The translations under genes and the position numbers were made by a program. A DNA stretch of 64,000 bases, from contig CALUKI010000031.1 in the NCBI GenBank assembly GCA_944321175.1, positions 119,870-183,869 of the forward strand, in the 5' to 3' direction. The DNA comes from an uncultured Alistipes sp. (GTDB lineage: Bacteria > Bacteroidota > Bacteroidia > Bacteroidales > Rikenellaceae). Below the pieces are notes generated by a model that saw only the letters and a list, made by a program, of their open reading frames with translations, was not told where the DNA came from and ran no database searches. Below, piece after piece: positions 26,189 through 35,966 of this stretch. Positions within the stretch are counted from its first letter, which is position 1; every line of letters begins with the position of its first letter.

Positions 26189-29098
26189 ATGCTCCGGCAC
26201 CTGCTGCTTGTCATCGTCCTGTTCGTTGCGGCAACGCAGGCACGGGCCCAATATTACAGTTGGGGGCCCGACCCCGCCTCGCTCCGCTGGCGGACGATCC
26301 GCACCCCCGACGTTCAGCTCATCTATCCCGATACGGTCAGCGAACTGGCACGGCGCACCTTGCACTATATCGAAGCGGCCCGTCCTTCGATCGGATACGG
26401 ATTCCGGCACGGGCCGTTGAAAATCCCCTTCGTGATGCATCCGGAAAACTTCCAGTCCAACGGATTGGTCATGTGGCTGCCGAAACGGATCGAATTTCTC
26501 ACCTCGCCGGCCATCGGCAGCTATTCGATGCCCTGGTACAAACAGCTCGTGGCCCACGAATACCGCCACGCCGTACAATACAACAACCTCAACCGGGGAG
26601 TGATCCGCGCCTTGAGCTATCTCCTCGGACAGCAGGGATCGACCGTCGGGCTGCTTTTCCTGCCGCTGTGGGCCATCGAAGGCGATGCCGTAGCGATGGA
26701 GACGCAGATGTCCACGTTCGGACGGGCGCTGCAGCCGTCGTTCACGATGGAGTACCGCGCCATCGGCGACGCAATCCACAGCCGCCGCAATATCGACCGG
26801 TGGTTCTGCGGCTCCTATCGCACGAACATCCCCGACCATTACCATCTGGGCTACCAGCTGACCGCCTATGCCGACACACGTTATCGGGAAAACATCTGGG
26901 ATAAAATCGCATGGTACGGCGCACGCAACCCGTACATGATCTTCACGACATCGATTGCGATGCGCAAATTCTACGGCACCAATGTCAACCGGCTCTTCAC
27001 CGAGACCTTCGAAGAGTTGAATTTCCTGTGGAATGCGCTGCCGCAGCAGCAGAACTCCGCACACTACCTTTCAAAAACTCCCGTAACGAGTTATACGACC
27101 TACGCCTATCCGCTCGCCATCGACCGGCAACGGGTTCTTTCGCTCAAAACCGACTTCGACCGCCCGTCGCGGTTCGTCACCATCGACACCTCGACAGGCC
27201 AGGAACGCGCCATAGCCTGCACCGGCAGCGTATCGTCCCGTCCGGCCTATGCCGACGGCCGCGTATGGTGGACCGAGTACCGCCGATCGACGCTTTTCGA
27301 TCAACGGGTCAACTCGCAGCTCTGCTACATGGATCTCGACCGGGGCAAACCCAAAAGCGTCCACGGCAAACGCAACATTCTCTACCCTACCCCCACCGCA
27401 AAGGGACTGGCATGGGTGGAATACATGCCCGACGGCCGATATGCCGTGACCGGTGAAGCCGGCGTCCTGTACTGGGAAGCACCGGTGCAGACCGAGCTGC
27501 ACGGTCTGGCATGGGACAACCGGACCGGACGGCTCTATTTTCTGGCAACGGACGATTCGGGCATGTGGCTCGGACGCATCGAGCCCGACGGCACGGCCGC
27601 ACAGCTGACCGAAGGGGCCTACATCACGCTGAGCGACCTTTCGGCCCGCGACGGACGGCTCTATTTCGGTTCGATCGCTTCGGGCCGCGACGAAGTGCAC
27701 TGCTACGACCTCGCATCGGGGCATGAATACCGGCTTTCGACCTCTGCCTACGGGTCGTTTTCCCCGTCGGCCGACGGCAACGGCAACGTGCTGATGACCA
27801 CCTACGACGTCGAAGGATACCACGCCGCACGACAGCCGATCGACACGCTGCATCCGGTGCGCCCCTCGCGGCTGCCGCTCAATGTGGTCAATCCGCCGCG
27901 CAGAAAATGGCCCGTCGTCAACCTCGACACGGTGCGTTTCACGGCCGCCGATTCGATCCGCTCCGTCAAACAACACCGTGCACGCCGCTACTCCAGGCCG
28001 CTGCATCTCTTCAAGGTTCACAGCTGGATGCCCGTTGCGGCCAACCCCTTCCAACTGATCGACGAACAGAACATCGACGTGCAGTTGGGCGTTACGCTCG
28101 TCTCGCAGAACCTGCTCTCGTCAGCCGAGAGCTATCTCTCCTACGCATGGAGCCGCGCCGAAGGATCGGTCGTATCGGGCAGTCTGAGCTACAACGGGCT
28201 GGGGGTGGAGCTGGAGATCGCCGGCACCTACGGAGGCAGTCAGATCGTCTATGCGGCAAGCAGTTCGCAGCCGCTGCCCAGTCCGGACAAATATCATTCG
28301 CTCACGTTCGGAGCGACGCTGCCGCTGGTCTTCGCCGCCGGATACCGCACACGCACGCTGAGTCTGGCTGCGGCATGGAACTATTCGAACGGGCTGGTCG
28401 CAAATGTCGGGAAACTCGCCTACGACGAGGCGACCCACAGTTTTACGAACATTGAACACATCGGGTTCAACAAAGGGTTGCACAAACTGACGTTCGGAAT
28501 CGGATATTCAAGTTCCGTACAGCTCGCACACCGCGATTTCGCGACACCGCACGGCTACGTTCTCAGCGCGACCTACGCGATGAATCCCACGAACGGCGAT
28601 TTCAGCGACCTGATCGCCGGCTATGGAAAGCTCTATACCCCCGGCTTCGCCCCCCACAATTCGCTGACGGTCGAAGCGGCCTATCAGACCTCATTGGGCG
28701 GATTCAAGACCCCCGACGGGGAGACGTTCCTCACCTACAAATCGGCCCGTCTGATTCCGCGCGGCTTCGACAGCTACGACATCAACAGCCGCAACTATTT
28801 CGCTGCCGCGCTCAACTACCAGCTGCCGGTGTGGTATCCCGAAGGCGGCATCGAATCGGTGCTCTACTTCAAACGCATACGGCTCAACATCGGGGCCGAC
28901 TACGGACAGTTCGACTACTACCATCCCGTGAAAAAACGCACGGCGACACAACGGATCAACTCCTACGGCGGCGACCTGATCTTCGATTTCAACCTCTTCC
29001 GGCAGCCGGCCTCGGCCACCTCAACGCTCAAGGTGTCGTGTTATGTGCCGAGTCACGGCAGCCTGTGGTGGTCGGCATCGCTCGGACTGCCCTTCTGA
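26189..29098 (+). CDS. Large predicted outer-membrane protein with HExxH motif, propeller and C-terminal barrel
   Basis: 969 residues from ATG 26189, chosen because it yields a clean signal peptide (LLLVIVLFVAATQARAQ). Upstream in-frame codons cross the SUI1 gene and the gap. Residues about 20-330 contain a peptidase-like block with VAHEYRHAVQYNN (HExxH at roughly residue 128) and AIEGDAVAMETQ about 35 residues later, which could supply the third ligand as in gluzincins. Residues about 330-600 are TolB-like repeats (YFLATDDSGMWL, YFGSIASGRDEV). The last 330 residues alternate aromatic and polar residues, ending in DLIFDFNLF...SASLGLPF like an outer-membrane barrel. The family is conserved in Bacteroidales but uncharacterised. 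Protease activity is inferred from motif only. Confidence 0.7.
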   Translation: MLRHLLLVIVLFVAATQARAQYYSWGPDPASLRWRTIRTPDVQLIYPDTVSELARRTLHYIEAARPSIGYGFRHGPLKIPFVMHPENFQSNGLVMWLPKRIEFLTSPAIGSYSMPWYKQLVAHEYRHAVQYNNLNRGVIRALSYLLGQQGSTVGLLFLPLWAIEGDAVAMETQMSTFGRALQPSFTMEYRAIGDAIHSRRNIDRWFCGSYRTNIPDHYHLGYQLTAYADTRYRENIWDKIAWYGARNPYMIFTTSIAMRKFYGTNVNRLFTETFEELNFLWNALPQQQNSAHYLSKTPVTSYTTYAYPLAIDRQRVLSLKTDFDRPSRFVTIDTSTGQERAIACTGSVSSRPAYADGRVWWTEYRRSTLFDQRVNSQLCYMDLDRGKPKSVHGKRNILYPTPTAKGLAWVEYMPDGRYAVTGEAGVLYWEAPVQTELHGLAWDNRTGRLYFLATDDSGMWLGRIEPDGTAAQLTEGAYITLSDLSARDGRLYFGSIASGRDEVHCYDLASGHEYRLSTSAYGSFSPSADGNGNVLMTTYDVEGYHAARQPIDTLHPVRPSRLPLNVVNPPRRKWPVVNLDTVRFTAADSIRSVKQHRARRYSRPLHLFKVHSWMPVAANPFQLIDEQNIDVQLGVTLVSQNLLSSAESYLSYAWSRAEGSVVSGSLSYNGLGVELEIAGTYGGSQIVYAASSSQPLPSPDKYHSLTFGATLPLVFAAGYRTRTLSLAAAWNYSNGLVANVGKLAYDEATHSFTNIEHIGFNKGLHKLTFGIGYSSSVQLAHRDFATPHGYVLSATYAMNPTNGDFSDLIAGYGKLYTPGFAPHNSLTVEAAYQTSLGGFKTPDGETFLTYKSARLIPRGFDSYDINSRNYFAAALNYQLPVWYPEGGIESVLYFKRIRLNIGADYGQFDYYHPVKKRTATQRINSYGGDLIFDFNLFRQPASATSTLKVSCYVPSHGSLWWSASLGLPF

Positions 29099-29253
29099 GC
29101 CATTCGCGGGGGAGGGTGACGACAGAACAGAGGGACGGAAAAGACGGTGACGCTCCGGCATACAGGCGATTTCAGATCCCAGCGGCCGCAGCATCGATAA
29201 CCGCGGTATTCCAAATTACCGGATAGACGCAATTGAAACAAGACAACATACCA

Positions 29254-29715
29254 ATGAGACTTCACCTTCTTTCCCTTTTGTTCTGCGCAGGTGCACTTTC
29301 GGCCGTTGCAGCGTCTGCACCGAAAGCCGCGGCGGAATCCCGCTGTACGGCCGTGCGGGAAAACTGCAAACCGCAAACAATTACCGCCGACTCCGTTATC
29401 CGCTTCGTCGAAGCGTTCTACGCCCGTTATGTTTTCGGGACGGACGATCCAGCGGAGGCAATCCGCCGCCACTGCTCGCCCGAACTGCAGCGGCAGCTGC
29501 ATGAGCACTACGGCTACGACGACGACGGATATGCCGTCTGGATGTTCCGGACAGGCTTGCAGGACGGTCCGGAGAACCGCTCGGAGGTCTCGGCCGTGAC
29601 ACCGCAGGGAGAGGGGCTCTACAAAGTAAACTTCATCGATATGGGGACACCCGGCTCCCGTACACTGAAAATCATCGTCGCAAGGGGGACATTGATCATC
29701 GATGCGATCAAATAA
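29254..29715 (+). CDS. Secreted DUF3828-like protein
   Basis: 153 residues from ATG 29254. An upstream TTG at 29233 would place seven residues before the signal peptide (MRLHLLSLLFCAGALSAVAAS) and is less likely. The mature part fits DUF3828-like domains: ADSVIRFVEAFYARYVFG, RRHCSPELQRQLHEHYGYDDDGYAVWMF and YKVNFIDMG near the end. These are NTF2-like secreted folds of unknown function. The stop abuts the next ATG, which belongs to the PBP1A frame. Confidence 0.65.
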   Translation: MRLHLLSLLFCAGALSAVAASAPKAAAESRCTAVRENCKPQTITADSVIRFVEAFYARYVFGTDDPAEAIRRHCSPELQRQLHEHYGYDDDGYAVWMFRTGLQDGPENRSEVSAVTPQGEGLYKVNFIDMGTPGSRTLKIIVARGTLIIDAIK

Positions 29716-32175
29716 ATGAAAAATTCGTACCTTTGCAACCATAGTAAGGAAACCCGACAAAACCGCTGGCGCAACGTGAAAAAAAAGATGCAGGGCAAAC
29801 CTGCCCCGAAATATGTGAAATGGCTGTGGATCGTGGCTTTGAGCCCCTTTGGCCTGTTGTTCCTGATGCTGACGTTCACGGCACTCGGACTTTTCGGCCG
29901 CATGCCGTCGTTCGAGGAACTGGAAAACCCCCGCAGCAATATCGCCACCGAAATCTATTCGGCCGACGGGAAGGTGCTGGGAACATTCTTCATCCAGAAC
30001 CGCTCTTATGTGCAGTACGATGAACTCTTTGCCTCGGATTCGGTAACGCACACCGTTATCGGCGGTCGGGAAGTGCCTCCCATCGTTGCGGCGCTTATCG
30101 CCACCGAAGACATCCGTTACGATTCGCATGCGGGAATCGACATTCTGTCGCTCGTCCGCGTAGGCATCAAGACCATTCTGTTGCAGAACCGCTCGGCAGG
30201 CGGCGGTTCGACCATCACGCAGCAACTGGCCAAGAACCTCTTCCCGCGCGACACGGCTCGGCGTCAGAGCGCACTGGTCCGCAAGTCGAAACTGGTCATC
30301 TCGAAATTCAAGGAGTGGATCACGGCCCTCAAGCTCGAATACAACTACACGAAGGAGGAGATTGCCGCCATGTACCTGAACATCGTCGAATACGGTTCGA
30401 ACGCCTACGGCATCAAATCGGCGGCCCACACCTTCTTCAACAAGACGCCCGACCAGCTCAACCTGCAGGAGGCGGCCGTACTGGTCGGCGTGGTCAACGC
30501 TCCGACACGCTATTCGCCGGTGCGCAACTACGACAATGCCGTCGCACGGCGCAATCTGGTGCTTGCCCGCATGGCCAAAGCGGGTGCAATCACGCGGGCC
30601 CAGCGCGACTCGCTTTCGGCATTGCCCATTACCCTCAACTTCAATCCCGTATCGCACAACGACGGACAGGCGACCTATTTCCGCGAGATGTTGCGGCAGG
30701 TCATGAATGCCCAACCGCCCAAACGCCGGCAGTTCTACACCGAATGGGATTACGAACAGGCACTCAAGGAGTACGAGACCAATCCGATCTACGGATGGTG
30801 CCACAAGAACAAAAAGGCCGACGGCACCCCCTACAATATCTACAAGGACGGTCTGAAGATCTATACGACGATCGATTCGAAGATGCAGCAATATGCCGAA
30901 GAGGCGCTGCTTAAACAGTTGCGCACGGTCATCCAGCCCAAGATGGATGCCCAATACCGTGCGACAAAGGTGCTTTTCCAAAACACGTCGGCCGAAGAAC
31001 GGGAACGCATCATCCGACAGGCCATGCGCTATTCGGACCGTTACCGCGCACTCAAGGAGGAGGGACACGGTGATGCGGAGATCGACAGGATTTTCCGCAC
31101 CCCCTGCCCCATGCGGGTCTTCACCTACCAGGGCGAACGCGACACAATCCTCTCGCCGCGCGATTCGATCCTCCACCACAAACGCATCATGCGTGCGGGA
31201 TTCGTCGCCATCGAGCCCCAAACGGGGCATGTAAAAGCCTATGTGGGAGGCCCGAATTTCCGCTATTTCAAATACGACATGGCCAAACAGGGGAAACGGC
31301 AGATCGGTTCGACGATCAAACCCTTCGTCTATACCTTCGCCATCGACCATCTGGGGCTGACTCCCTGCACGCCGGTGCCGAATCTGCCCGTGACGATCGA
31401 CACCGACAACGGAACGCCCTGGTCGCCCAAAGAGGCCAGCAAGGTGGAATACGACGGGGTGATGCACCCGCTCAAATGGGGACTGGCCCGCAGCCGGAAC
31501 AACTATTCGGCATGGATCATGAAACAGGCGAAACAACCGGCAGCCGTTGCCGACTTCATCCACAACATGGGCATCCGGTCGTTTATCGATCCGGTCTATG
31601 CGCTGTGTCTGGGAACCTCCGAATCGAGCGTCTTCGAACTGACGAGCGCCTACACCACCTTCGCAAACGGCGGCGTACATACCGACCCGATCTTCGTCAC
31701 CCGCATCGAAGACCGGCAGGGGAACCTTATTTCGACCTTCGTGCCGCAGTCGCAGGATGCCATCTCGGAACGAACCGCCTATACGATGCTCACGATGCTT
31801 GAGAGCGTAGTCACAAGCGGCACGGCCGGACGTCTGCGCTGGCAGTTCAATCTCGCCGACGCGGAGCTGGGCGGGAAAACAGGTACGTCGCAGCGCAATC
31901 GCGACGCATGGTTCATGTGCGTCGCGCCGAAGCTCGTGGCCGGAGCGTGGGTCGGCGGCGAAGACCAGTCGGTACACCCGACCTACGGCGGCGAAGGAAG
32001 CATCATGGCGCTGCCCATTGTCGGCGACTTCCTGACAAGGGTCTATGCCGACCCGTCGCTGGGAATCTCCAAGGAGGACCGCTTCCGGCGCCCCGAACGC
32101 ATGCCCGAATACGATTGCGAGGAGGAGATGCAGCAAAACGAAATTATCGAGGACGACGAAGGGTTCTTCGACTGA
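29716..32175 (+). CDS. Bifunctional penicillin-binding protein 1A
   Basis: Up to 819 residues. A cytoplasmic basic stretch is followed by one membrane helix (WLWIVALSPFGLLFLMLTF). The GT51 domain has ATEDIRYDSHAGID with the catalytic Glu, and GGSTITQQLAKNLFPR. The transpeptidase has SxxK in IGSTIKPFVYTF, SxN in RSRNNYSAW and KTG in GGKTGTSQ. It polymerises and cross-links peptidoglycan in the periplasm. The start is uncertain. ATG 29716 follows the upstream stop directly, but a TACCTTTG -7 element lies inside the frame at 29728-29735, so GTG 29776 or ATG 29788 (MQGKPAPKYVKWLW) may be the true start. The tail is acidic (EEEMQQNEIIEDDEGFFD). Confidence 0.93.
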   Translation: MKNSYLCNHSKETRQNRWRNVKKKMQGKPAPKYVKWLWIVALSPFGLLFLMLTFTALGLFGRMPSFEELENPRSNIATEIYSADGKVLGTFFIQNRSYVQYDELFASDSVTHTVIGGREVPPIVAALIATEDIRYDSHAGIDILSLVRVGIKTILLQNRSAGGGSTITQQLAKNLFPRDTARRQSALVRKSKLVISKFKEWITALKLEYNYTKEEIAAMYLNIVEYGSNAYGIKSAAHTFFNKTPDQLNLQEAAVLVGVVNAPTRYSPVRNYDNAVARRNLVLARMAKAGAITRAQRDSLSALPITLNFNPVSHNDGQATYFREMLRQVMNAQPPKRRQFYTEWDYEQALKEYETNPIYGWCHKNKKADGTPYNIYKDGLKIYTTIDSKMQQYAEEALLKQLRTVIQPKMDAQYRATKVLFQNTSAEERERIIRQAMRYSDRYRALKEEGHGDAEIDRIFRTPCPMRVFTYQGERDTILSPRDSILHHKRIMRAGFVAIEPQTGHVKAYVGGPNFRYFKYDMAKQGKRQIGSTIKPFVYTFAIDHLGLTPCTPVPNLPVTIDTDNGTPWSPKEASKVEYDGVMHPLKWGLARSRNNYSAWIMKQAKQPAAVADFIHNMGIRSFIDPVYALCLGTSESSVFELTSAYTTFANGGVHTDPIFVTRIEDRQGNLISTFVPQSQDAISERTAYTMLTMLESVVTSGTAGRLRWQFNLADAELGGKTGTSQRNRDAWFMCVAPKLVAGAWVGGEDQSVHPTYGGEGSIMALPIVGDFLTRVYADPSLGISKEDRFRRPERMPEYDCEEEMQQNEIIEDDEGFFD

Positions 32176-32225
32176 CAGGCCTCACGCGCCCCCATTCAAC
32201 AACGTGACACAAATCGACTCATAAG

Positions 32226-33227
32226 ATGAAAATAGCCATTGTCGGCGCAAGCGGCGCCGTAGGTCAGGAGTTCCTGAAGATTCTCGAAGAGCGGAATTTC
32301 CCCGCAGACGAATTGCTGCTGTTCGGTTCGGAACGCAGCGCCGGGCGCACCTATACCTTTCGCGGGAAACCCGTATCGGTAAAACTGCTGCAACACAACG
32401 ACGACTTTCAGGGCGTAGATATCGCCCTCGCATCGGCCGGAGCCGGCACATCCCGCGAGTTCGCCGAGACGATCACACGGCACGGCACGCTGATGATCGA
32501 CAATTCGAGCGCATTCCGGATGGATGCCGACGTGCCGCTGGTGGTTCCGGAGGTCAATCCGCGCGATGCCCTTGCCGCGCCGCGCCGCATCATCGCCAAT
32601 CCCAACTGTACGACCATCCAGATGGTCGTGGCGCTGCAGGCAATCGAACGTGTGGCACACATCCGCCGCGTGCATGTCGCAACCTATCAGTCGGCGAGCG
32701 GCGCCGGAGCACAGGCCATGAAGGAGTTGCAGCAGCAATATGCCGATCTGGCCGCAGGCAAGGAACCGACAGTCGAGAAATTCGCCTGCCAGCTGGCTTA
32801 CAACGTCATTCCGCACATCGACGTCTTCACGGACAACGACTACACGAAGGAGGAGATGAAGATGTACAACGAGACGCGCAAGATCATGCACTCCGACATC
32901 GAGGTTTCGGCCACCTGCGTGCGTGTCCCCGTCATGCGGGCCCACTCGGAGAGCATCTGGATCGAAACCGAACGTCCCGTCCCGCCCGAAGAGGCCCGTG
33001 CGGCATTCGCTACGGCCGAAGGGGTGGTGCTGATGGACGACCCGGCGGCAAAAGTCTATCCCATGCCGCTCTTTATCGCAGGGAAAGATCCCGTCTATGT
33101 AGGGCGCATCCGCCGCGATCTGACGAATCCCAACGGTCTGGCTTTCTGGTGTGTAAGCGACCAGATCAAGAAGGGCGCGGCACTCAATGCCGTACAGATC
33201 GCCGAATGGCTGCTCAAAAACCGGTAA
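32226..33227 (+). CDS. asd: Aspartate-semialdehyde dehydrogenase
   Basis: 333 residues. NADP-binding [16 protein letters not shown] at the N-terminus, the catalytic Cys in [11 protein letters not shown], and the substrate block [14 protein letters not shown] followed by [15 protein letters not shown]. It reduces beta-aspartyl phosphate to aspartate semialdehyde, the branch point to diaminopimelate and to the threonine/methionine pathways. The upstream kinase is LysC at 18102. It lies 50 nt after PBP1A on the same strand and may be co-transcribed, pairing wall precursor supply with wall assembly. Confidence 0.95.
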   Translation: MKIAIVGASGAVGQEFLKILEERNFPADELLLFGSERSAGRTYTFRGKPVSVKLLQHNDDFQGVDIALASAGAGTSREFAETITRHGTLMIDNSSAFRMDADVPLVVPEVNPRDALAAPRRIIANPNCTTIQMVVALQAIERVAHIRRVHVATYQSASGAGAQAMKELQQQYADLAAGKEPTVEKFACQLAYNVIPHIDVFTDNDYTKEEMKMYNETRKIMHSDIEVSATCVRVPVMRAHSESIWIETERPVPPEEARAAFATAEGVVLMDDPAAKVYPMPLFIAGKDPVYVGRIRRDLTNPNGLAFWCVSDQIKKGAALNAVQIAEWLLKNR

Positions 33228-33349
33228 GCCTCCGCAGTGCGAACGACGGCCGGCATTCAGGGCGGCGGCTCAGAACGGCAACCCAGGACGACTCAGGAGC
33301 ACGGCCGGCCGTCTTCCGGAAGGAGCGGGCGGACGGATATAAAGAGACG

Positions 33350-33379
33350 GACGCCGAGGTTTTGAACGGTCTCGGCGTC
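33350..33379 (+). terminator. Hairpin after asd
   Basis: GACGCCGAG / CTCGGCGTC around a 12-nt loop; T-poor 3' flank, so a weak terminator or RNA 3'-end structure 123 nt after asd. Confidence 0.5.
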
Positions 33380-33520
33380 TGCCTTGCCTGCCGGAAGACA
33401 GCCTTCATGCGAGACAGCAGGAAATCGAAGAAGGAACTCCGTTCAACGGCAAAAAACGATCGATCGTCAAAAAAACCAGACTTTTCGACAAGAGCTTCCG
33501 GCAGGAACAATTTTTTCTTT

Positions 33521-33550
33521 TTGTTTTTCGTTAAATAATGCGTAACTTTG
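33521..33550 (+). promoter_or_regulatory. Promoter of the bamD-rpoZ-coaBC-recN operon
   Basis: TTG at 33521-33523, a 19-nt spacer and TAACTTTG at 33543-33550, 41 nt before the bamD ATG. AT-rich sequence around the -33 element strengthens the call. Confidence 0.75.
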
Positions 33551-33590
33551 CGCGACTGTGGAGTATTCCTGCGCAGCAATAACATTGAGG

Positions 33591-34418
33591 ATGAAAAAAT
33601 TCGGATTTTATCTGTTCGGCTTCATGGCCCTTGGTATCGCCTTGAGCGGATGCAGCGGCGTCAACCGTTTGATCAAAAGCGGAAACGCCGAAGAGATCTA
33701 TGCCAAAGGCGTCGAGCTGTACAACGCCGAGAAATGGGCCAAGGCGATCGCCCTGCTCGAACATGTGGAAAACTACTTTTCGGGCATGAGCAAGGCCGAT
33801 ACCCTCTCGTTCTACATTGCACGCGCACATTTCAAGAACCGGAGCTACGATACCGCATCGGAGCTTTTCGACACCTACCGCCGGACTTACGGCCGCAGTC
33901 CCTTCATCGAGGATGCCGAAGGCATGTACGCCATGTGCTTCTATTACCTGTCGCCCTCACCCGAACGCGACCAGACGGTAACCTCGCAGGCGATCATCGC
34001 CATCTCGGAGTTCATGTCGCGCTACCCCGAAAGTTCGAAGTTCGAACAATTCAAGGCCATGCGCGATGAACTCACGCAACGGCTCCACGACAAGGAGTTC
34101 ATCAACGCCTATACCTATTACAAGACGGGGAAGCACAAATCCGCAATCGTCGCATTGAAAAATGCGCTGAAAAAATATCCGGAGACGACCCATCGCGAAG
34201 AGTTGATGTACCTCATCGTAGGATCGGGCTATGAACTGGCGCACAATTCGATCCGCAGCAAGCAGACCGACCGTTATCTCTCGATGCTCGACTCCTACTA
34301 CAGTTTCATCGCCGAGTACCCCGAATCGACCCATCGCAAGGAGGTGGACCGCATGGCCAAAGAGGCGAAGGATTATCTGGCAAAAAATCAAAAAAACGAT
34401 ACGCAAGATGGAAATTAA
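33591..34418 (+). CDS. bamD: Outer-membrane assembly lipoprotein BamD
   Basis: 275 residues from ATG 33591, giving the lipoprotein signal MKKFGFYLFGFMALGIALSGC. TPR-like repeats typical of BamD/YfiO follow: YAKGVELYNAEKWAKAIALLE, RAHFKNRSYDTASELFDTY, then ISEFMSRYPESSKFEQFKAMRDEL and YYKTGKHKSAIVALKNALKKYPET. BamD binds BamA and C-terminal signals of barrel proteins at the inner face of the outer membrane. First gene of a four-gene operon; its last 11 nt overlap the start of rpoZ. Confidence 0.93.
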   Translation: MKKFGFYLFGFMALGIALSGCSGVNRLIKSGNAEEIYAKGVELYNAEKWAKAIALLEHVENYFSGMSKADTLSFYIARAHFKNRSYDTASELFDTYRRTYGRSPFIEDAEGMYAMCFYYLSPSPERDQTVTSQAIIAISEFMSRYPESSKFEQFKAMRDELTQRLHDKEFINAYTYYKTGKHKSAIVALKNALKKYPETTHREELMYLIVGSGYELAHNSIRSKQTDRYLSMLDSYYSFIAEYPESTHRKEVDRMAKEAKDYLAKNQKNDTQDGN

Positions 34419-34731
34419 AAAGAACATTCCCAACAACACCATTACCCGCAAGCTGGTGGATCTGGATCGTGAAACGGGAAATATCTATGAGACGGTCAAC
34501 ATCATCGCGCGGCGAGCCAATCAGATTGCCGCCGAGTTGAAGATCGAGCTCAACCGCAAGCTCGCCGAGTTCTCGACAACGACCGATACGTTGGAAGAGA
34601 CCTTCGAGAACCGCGAACAAATCGAGATCTCGCGTTATTACGAACGTCTGCCCAAACCGACGATCATCGCCACCGAGGAGTTCCTCGACGGCGAAATCAG
34701 CTATCGTGAAGGTTCGAAGGCGGCGAACTGA
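34408..34731 (+). CDS. rpoZ: RNA polymerase omega subunit family protein
   Basis: 107 residues from ATG 34408. It has the omega/RPB6 pattern of the Bacteroidota: NTITRKLVDLDRETGNIYETVNIIARRANQIAAELKIELNRKLAEF. This corresponds to the helix that wraps the C-terminal end of the beta' subunit. The more variable tail ends EEFLDGEISYREGSKAAN. Start chosen for family fit; it overlaps bamD by 11 nt, so translation is probably coupled. It precedes coaBC by 32 nt, an order I know from other Bacteroidota. Confidence 0.85.
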   Translation: MEIKKNIPNNTITRKLVDLDRETGNIYETVNIIARRANQIAAELKIELNRKLAEFSTTTDTLEETFENREQIEISRYYERLPKPTIIATEEFLDGEISYREGSKAAN

Positions 34732-34763
34732 CAAAATCCGGAGCGCAGGGCTCCCGTTTCCTC

Positions 34764-35960
34764 ATGTTGAAAGGCAAACATATCCTGTTGGGTATTACGG
34801 GCAGCATAGCAGCATACAAGGCCGCTGTGCTGTGTCGTTTATTGAAGACCGCCGGCGCCGAGGTGCAGGTCGTGATGACCCCGCTGGCCAAACAGTTCAT
34901 CACGCCGCTGACGATGGCCACGCTCTCGAAGAATCCGATTCTCGTCGAGTTCTTCGACCCCGAAAACGGTGCATGGAACTCCCATGTGGCGCTTGGAGAG
35001 TGGGCCGACTGCTTCCTTATCGCACCCGCTACGGCAAATACCCTCGCGAAAATGGCGCACGGCATCGCCGACAACCTGCTGCTTACAACCTATTTGTCGT
35101 CGCGGGCTCCGGTCGTCGTCGCTCCGGCGATGGATCTGGACATGTTCGCCCATGCGACGACACAACGCAACCTTGCGGAACTGCGTCGGACAGGCGTCCA
35201 TATCATTGAACCCGCCGACGGAGAGCTGGCAAGCGGCCTCGCCGGAAAAGGACGCATGGCCGAACCGGCGCAGATCGCCGCCTTCGTCGATGCGCTGCTC
35301 GACGAAAAAAAAAAGAGCCTGCAAGGTAAACGTTTCATCGTAACGGCCGGTGCAACCATCGAAGCGATCGATCCGGTACGTTACATCTCCAACCACTCTT
35401 CGGGAAAAATGGGCTATGCCATTGCCGGCGAGTTGGCGGCACGCGGTGCCGAAGTGCTTCTCGTCTCCGGACGCACGGCCCTTCCCGCCCCCGCCGGCGT
35501 TACAAGGTACGACGTTCTCTCGGCCGAAGAGATGTATCAGGCCGTCGTAAAGGCATTCGATACGGCCGATGGCGCGGTCATGTGTGCCGCCGTGGCGGAT
35601 TATACACCGGAACACTACACCGACCACAAGTTGAAAAAGGACGACGGCGGTCTGGTCATCCGCCTGCAACGGACAAAAGACATCGCAGCGGAACTGGGAC
35701 GCCGGAAAGCGGGTCGGATTCTGGTAGGGTTCGCCCTGGAAACCGACAACGAAGAGGCGCATGCACAGGAGAAACTGCGTCGCAAACAGTTCGACTTCGT
35801 CGTCCTGAACTCGTTGCGCGATGCCGGAGCCGGATTCCGGGGAGATACGAACAAGGTGACGTTCATTGATGCTGCGGGCAGTGAAGCGCTGCCGCTTCTC
35901 ACCAAAGGGGAGGTCGCACAACGCATCGCGGACAAAATCGAACGTCTGATTCAAAAATAG
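34764..35960 (+). CDS. coaBC: Bifunctional CoaBC (phosphopantothenoylcysteine synthetase/decarboxylase)
   Basis: 398 residues. The CoaC flavoprotein half (1-185) has GITGSIAAYKAAVLCR, a catalytic His in WNSHVALGEWAD and the PAMDLDMF loop (usual form PxMNxxMW). The CoaB half (186-398) starts LQGKRFIVTAGATIEAIDPVRYISNHSSGKMG and has AVADYTP and LKKDDGGLVIRLQRTKDI. Together they convert 4'-phosphopantothenate and cysteine, using CTP, to 4'-phosphopantetheine for CoA. An A10 run in the linker (about 35306) could be slippage-prone, but the frame is intact. RecN follows 6 nt later. Confidence 0.93.
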   Translation: MLKGKHILLGITGSIAAYKAAVLCRLLKTAGAEVQVVMTPLAKQFITPLTMATLSKNPILVEFFDPENGAWNSHVALGEWADCFLIAPATANTLAKMAHGIADNLLLTTYLSSRAPVVVAPAMDLDMFAHATTQRNLAELRRTGVHIIEPADGELASGLAGKGRMAEPAQIAAFVDALLDEKKKSLQGKRFIVTAGATIEAIDPVRYISNHSSGKMGYAIAGELAARGAEVLLVSGRTALPAPAGVTRYDVLSAEEMYQAVVKAFDTADGAVMCAAVADYTPEHYTDHKLKKDDGGLVIRLQRTKDIAAELGRRKAGRILVGFALETDNEEAHAQEKLRRKQFDFVVLNSLRDAGAGFRGDTNKVTFIDAAGSEALPLLTKGEVAQRIADKIERLIQK

Positions 35961-35966
35961 AGTTCC

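Larger units (their letters stand above)
33228..33590. other. Intergenic region between asd and bamD
   Basis: 363 bp with a hairpin at 33350-33379 and the complete bamD promoter at 33521-33550. No small gene supported. Confidence 0.5.
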
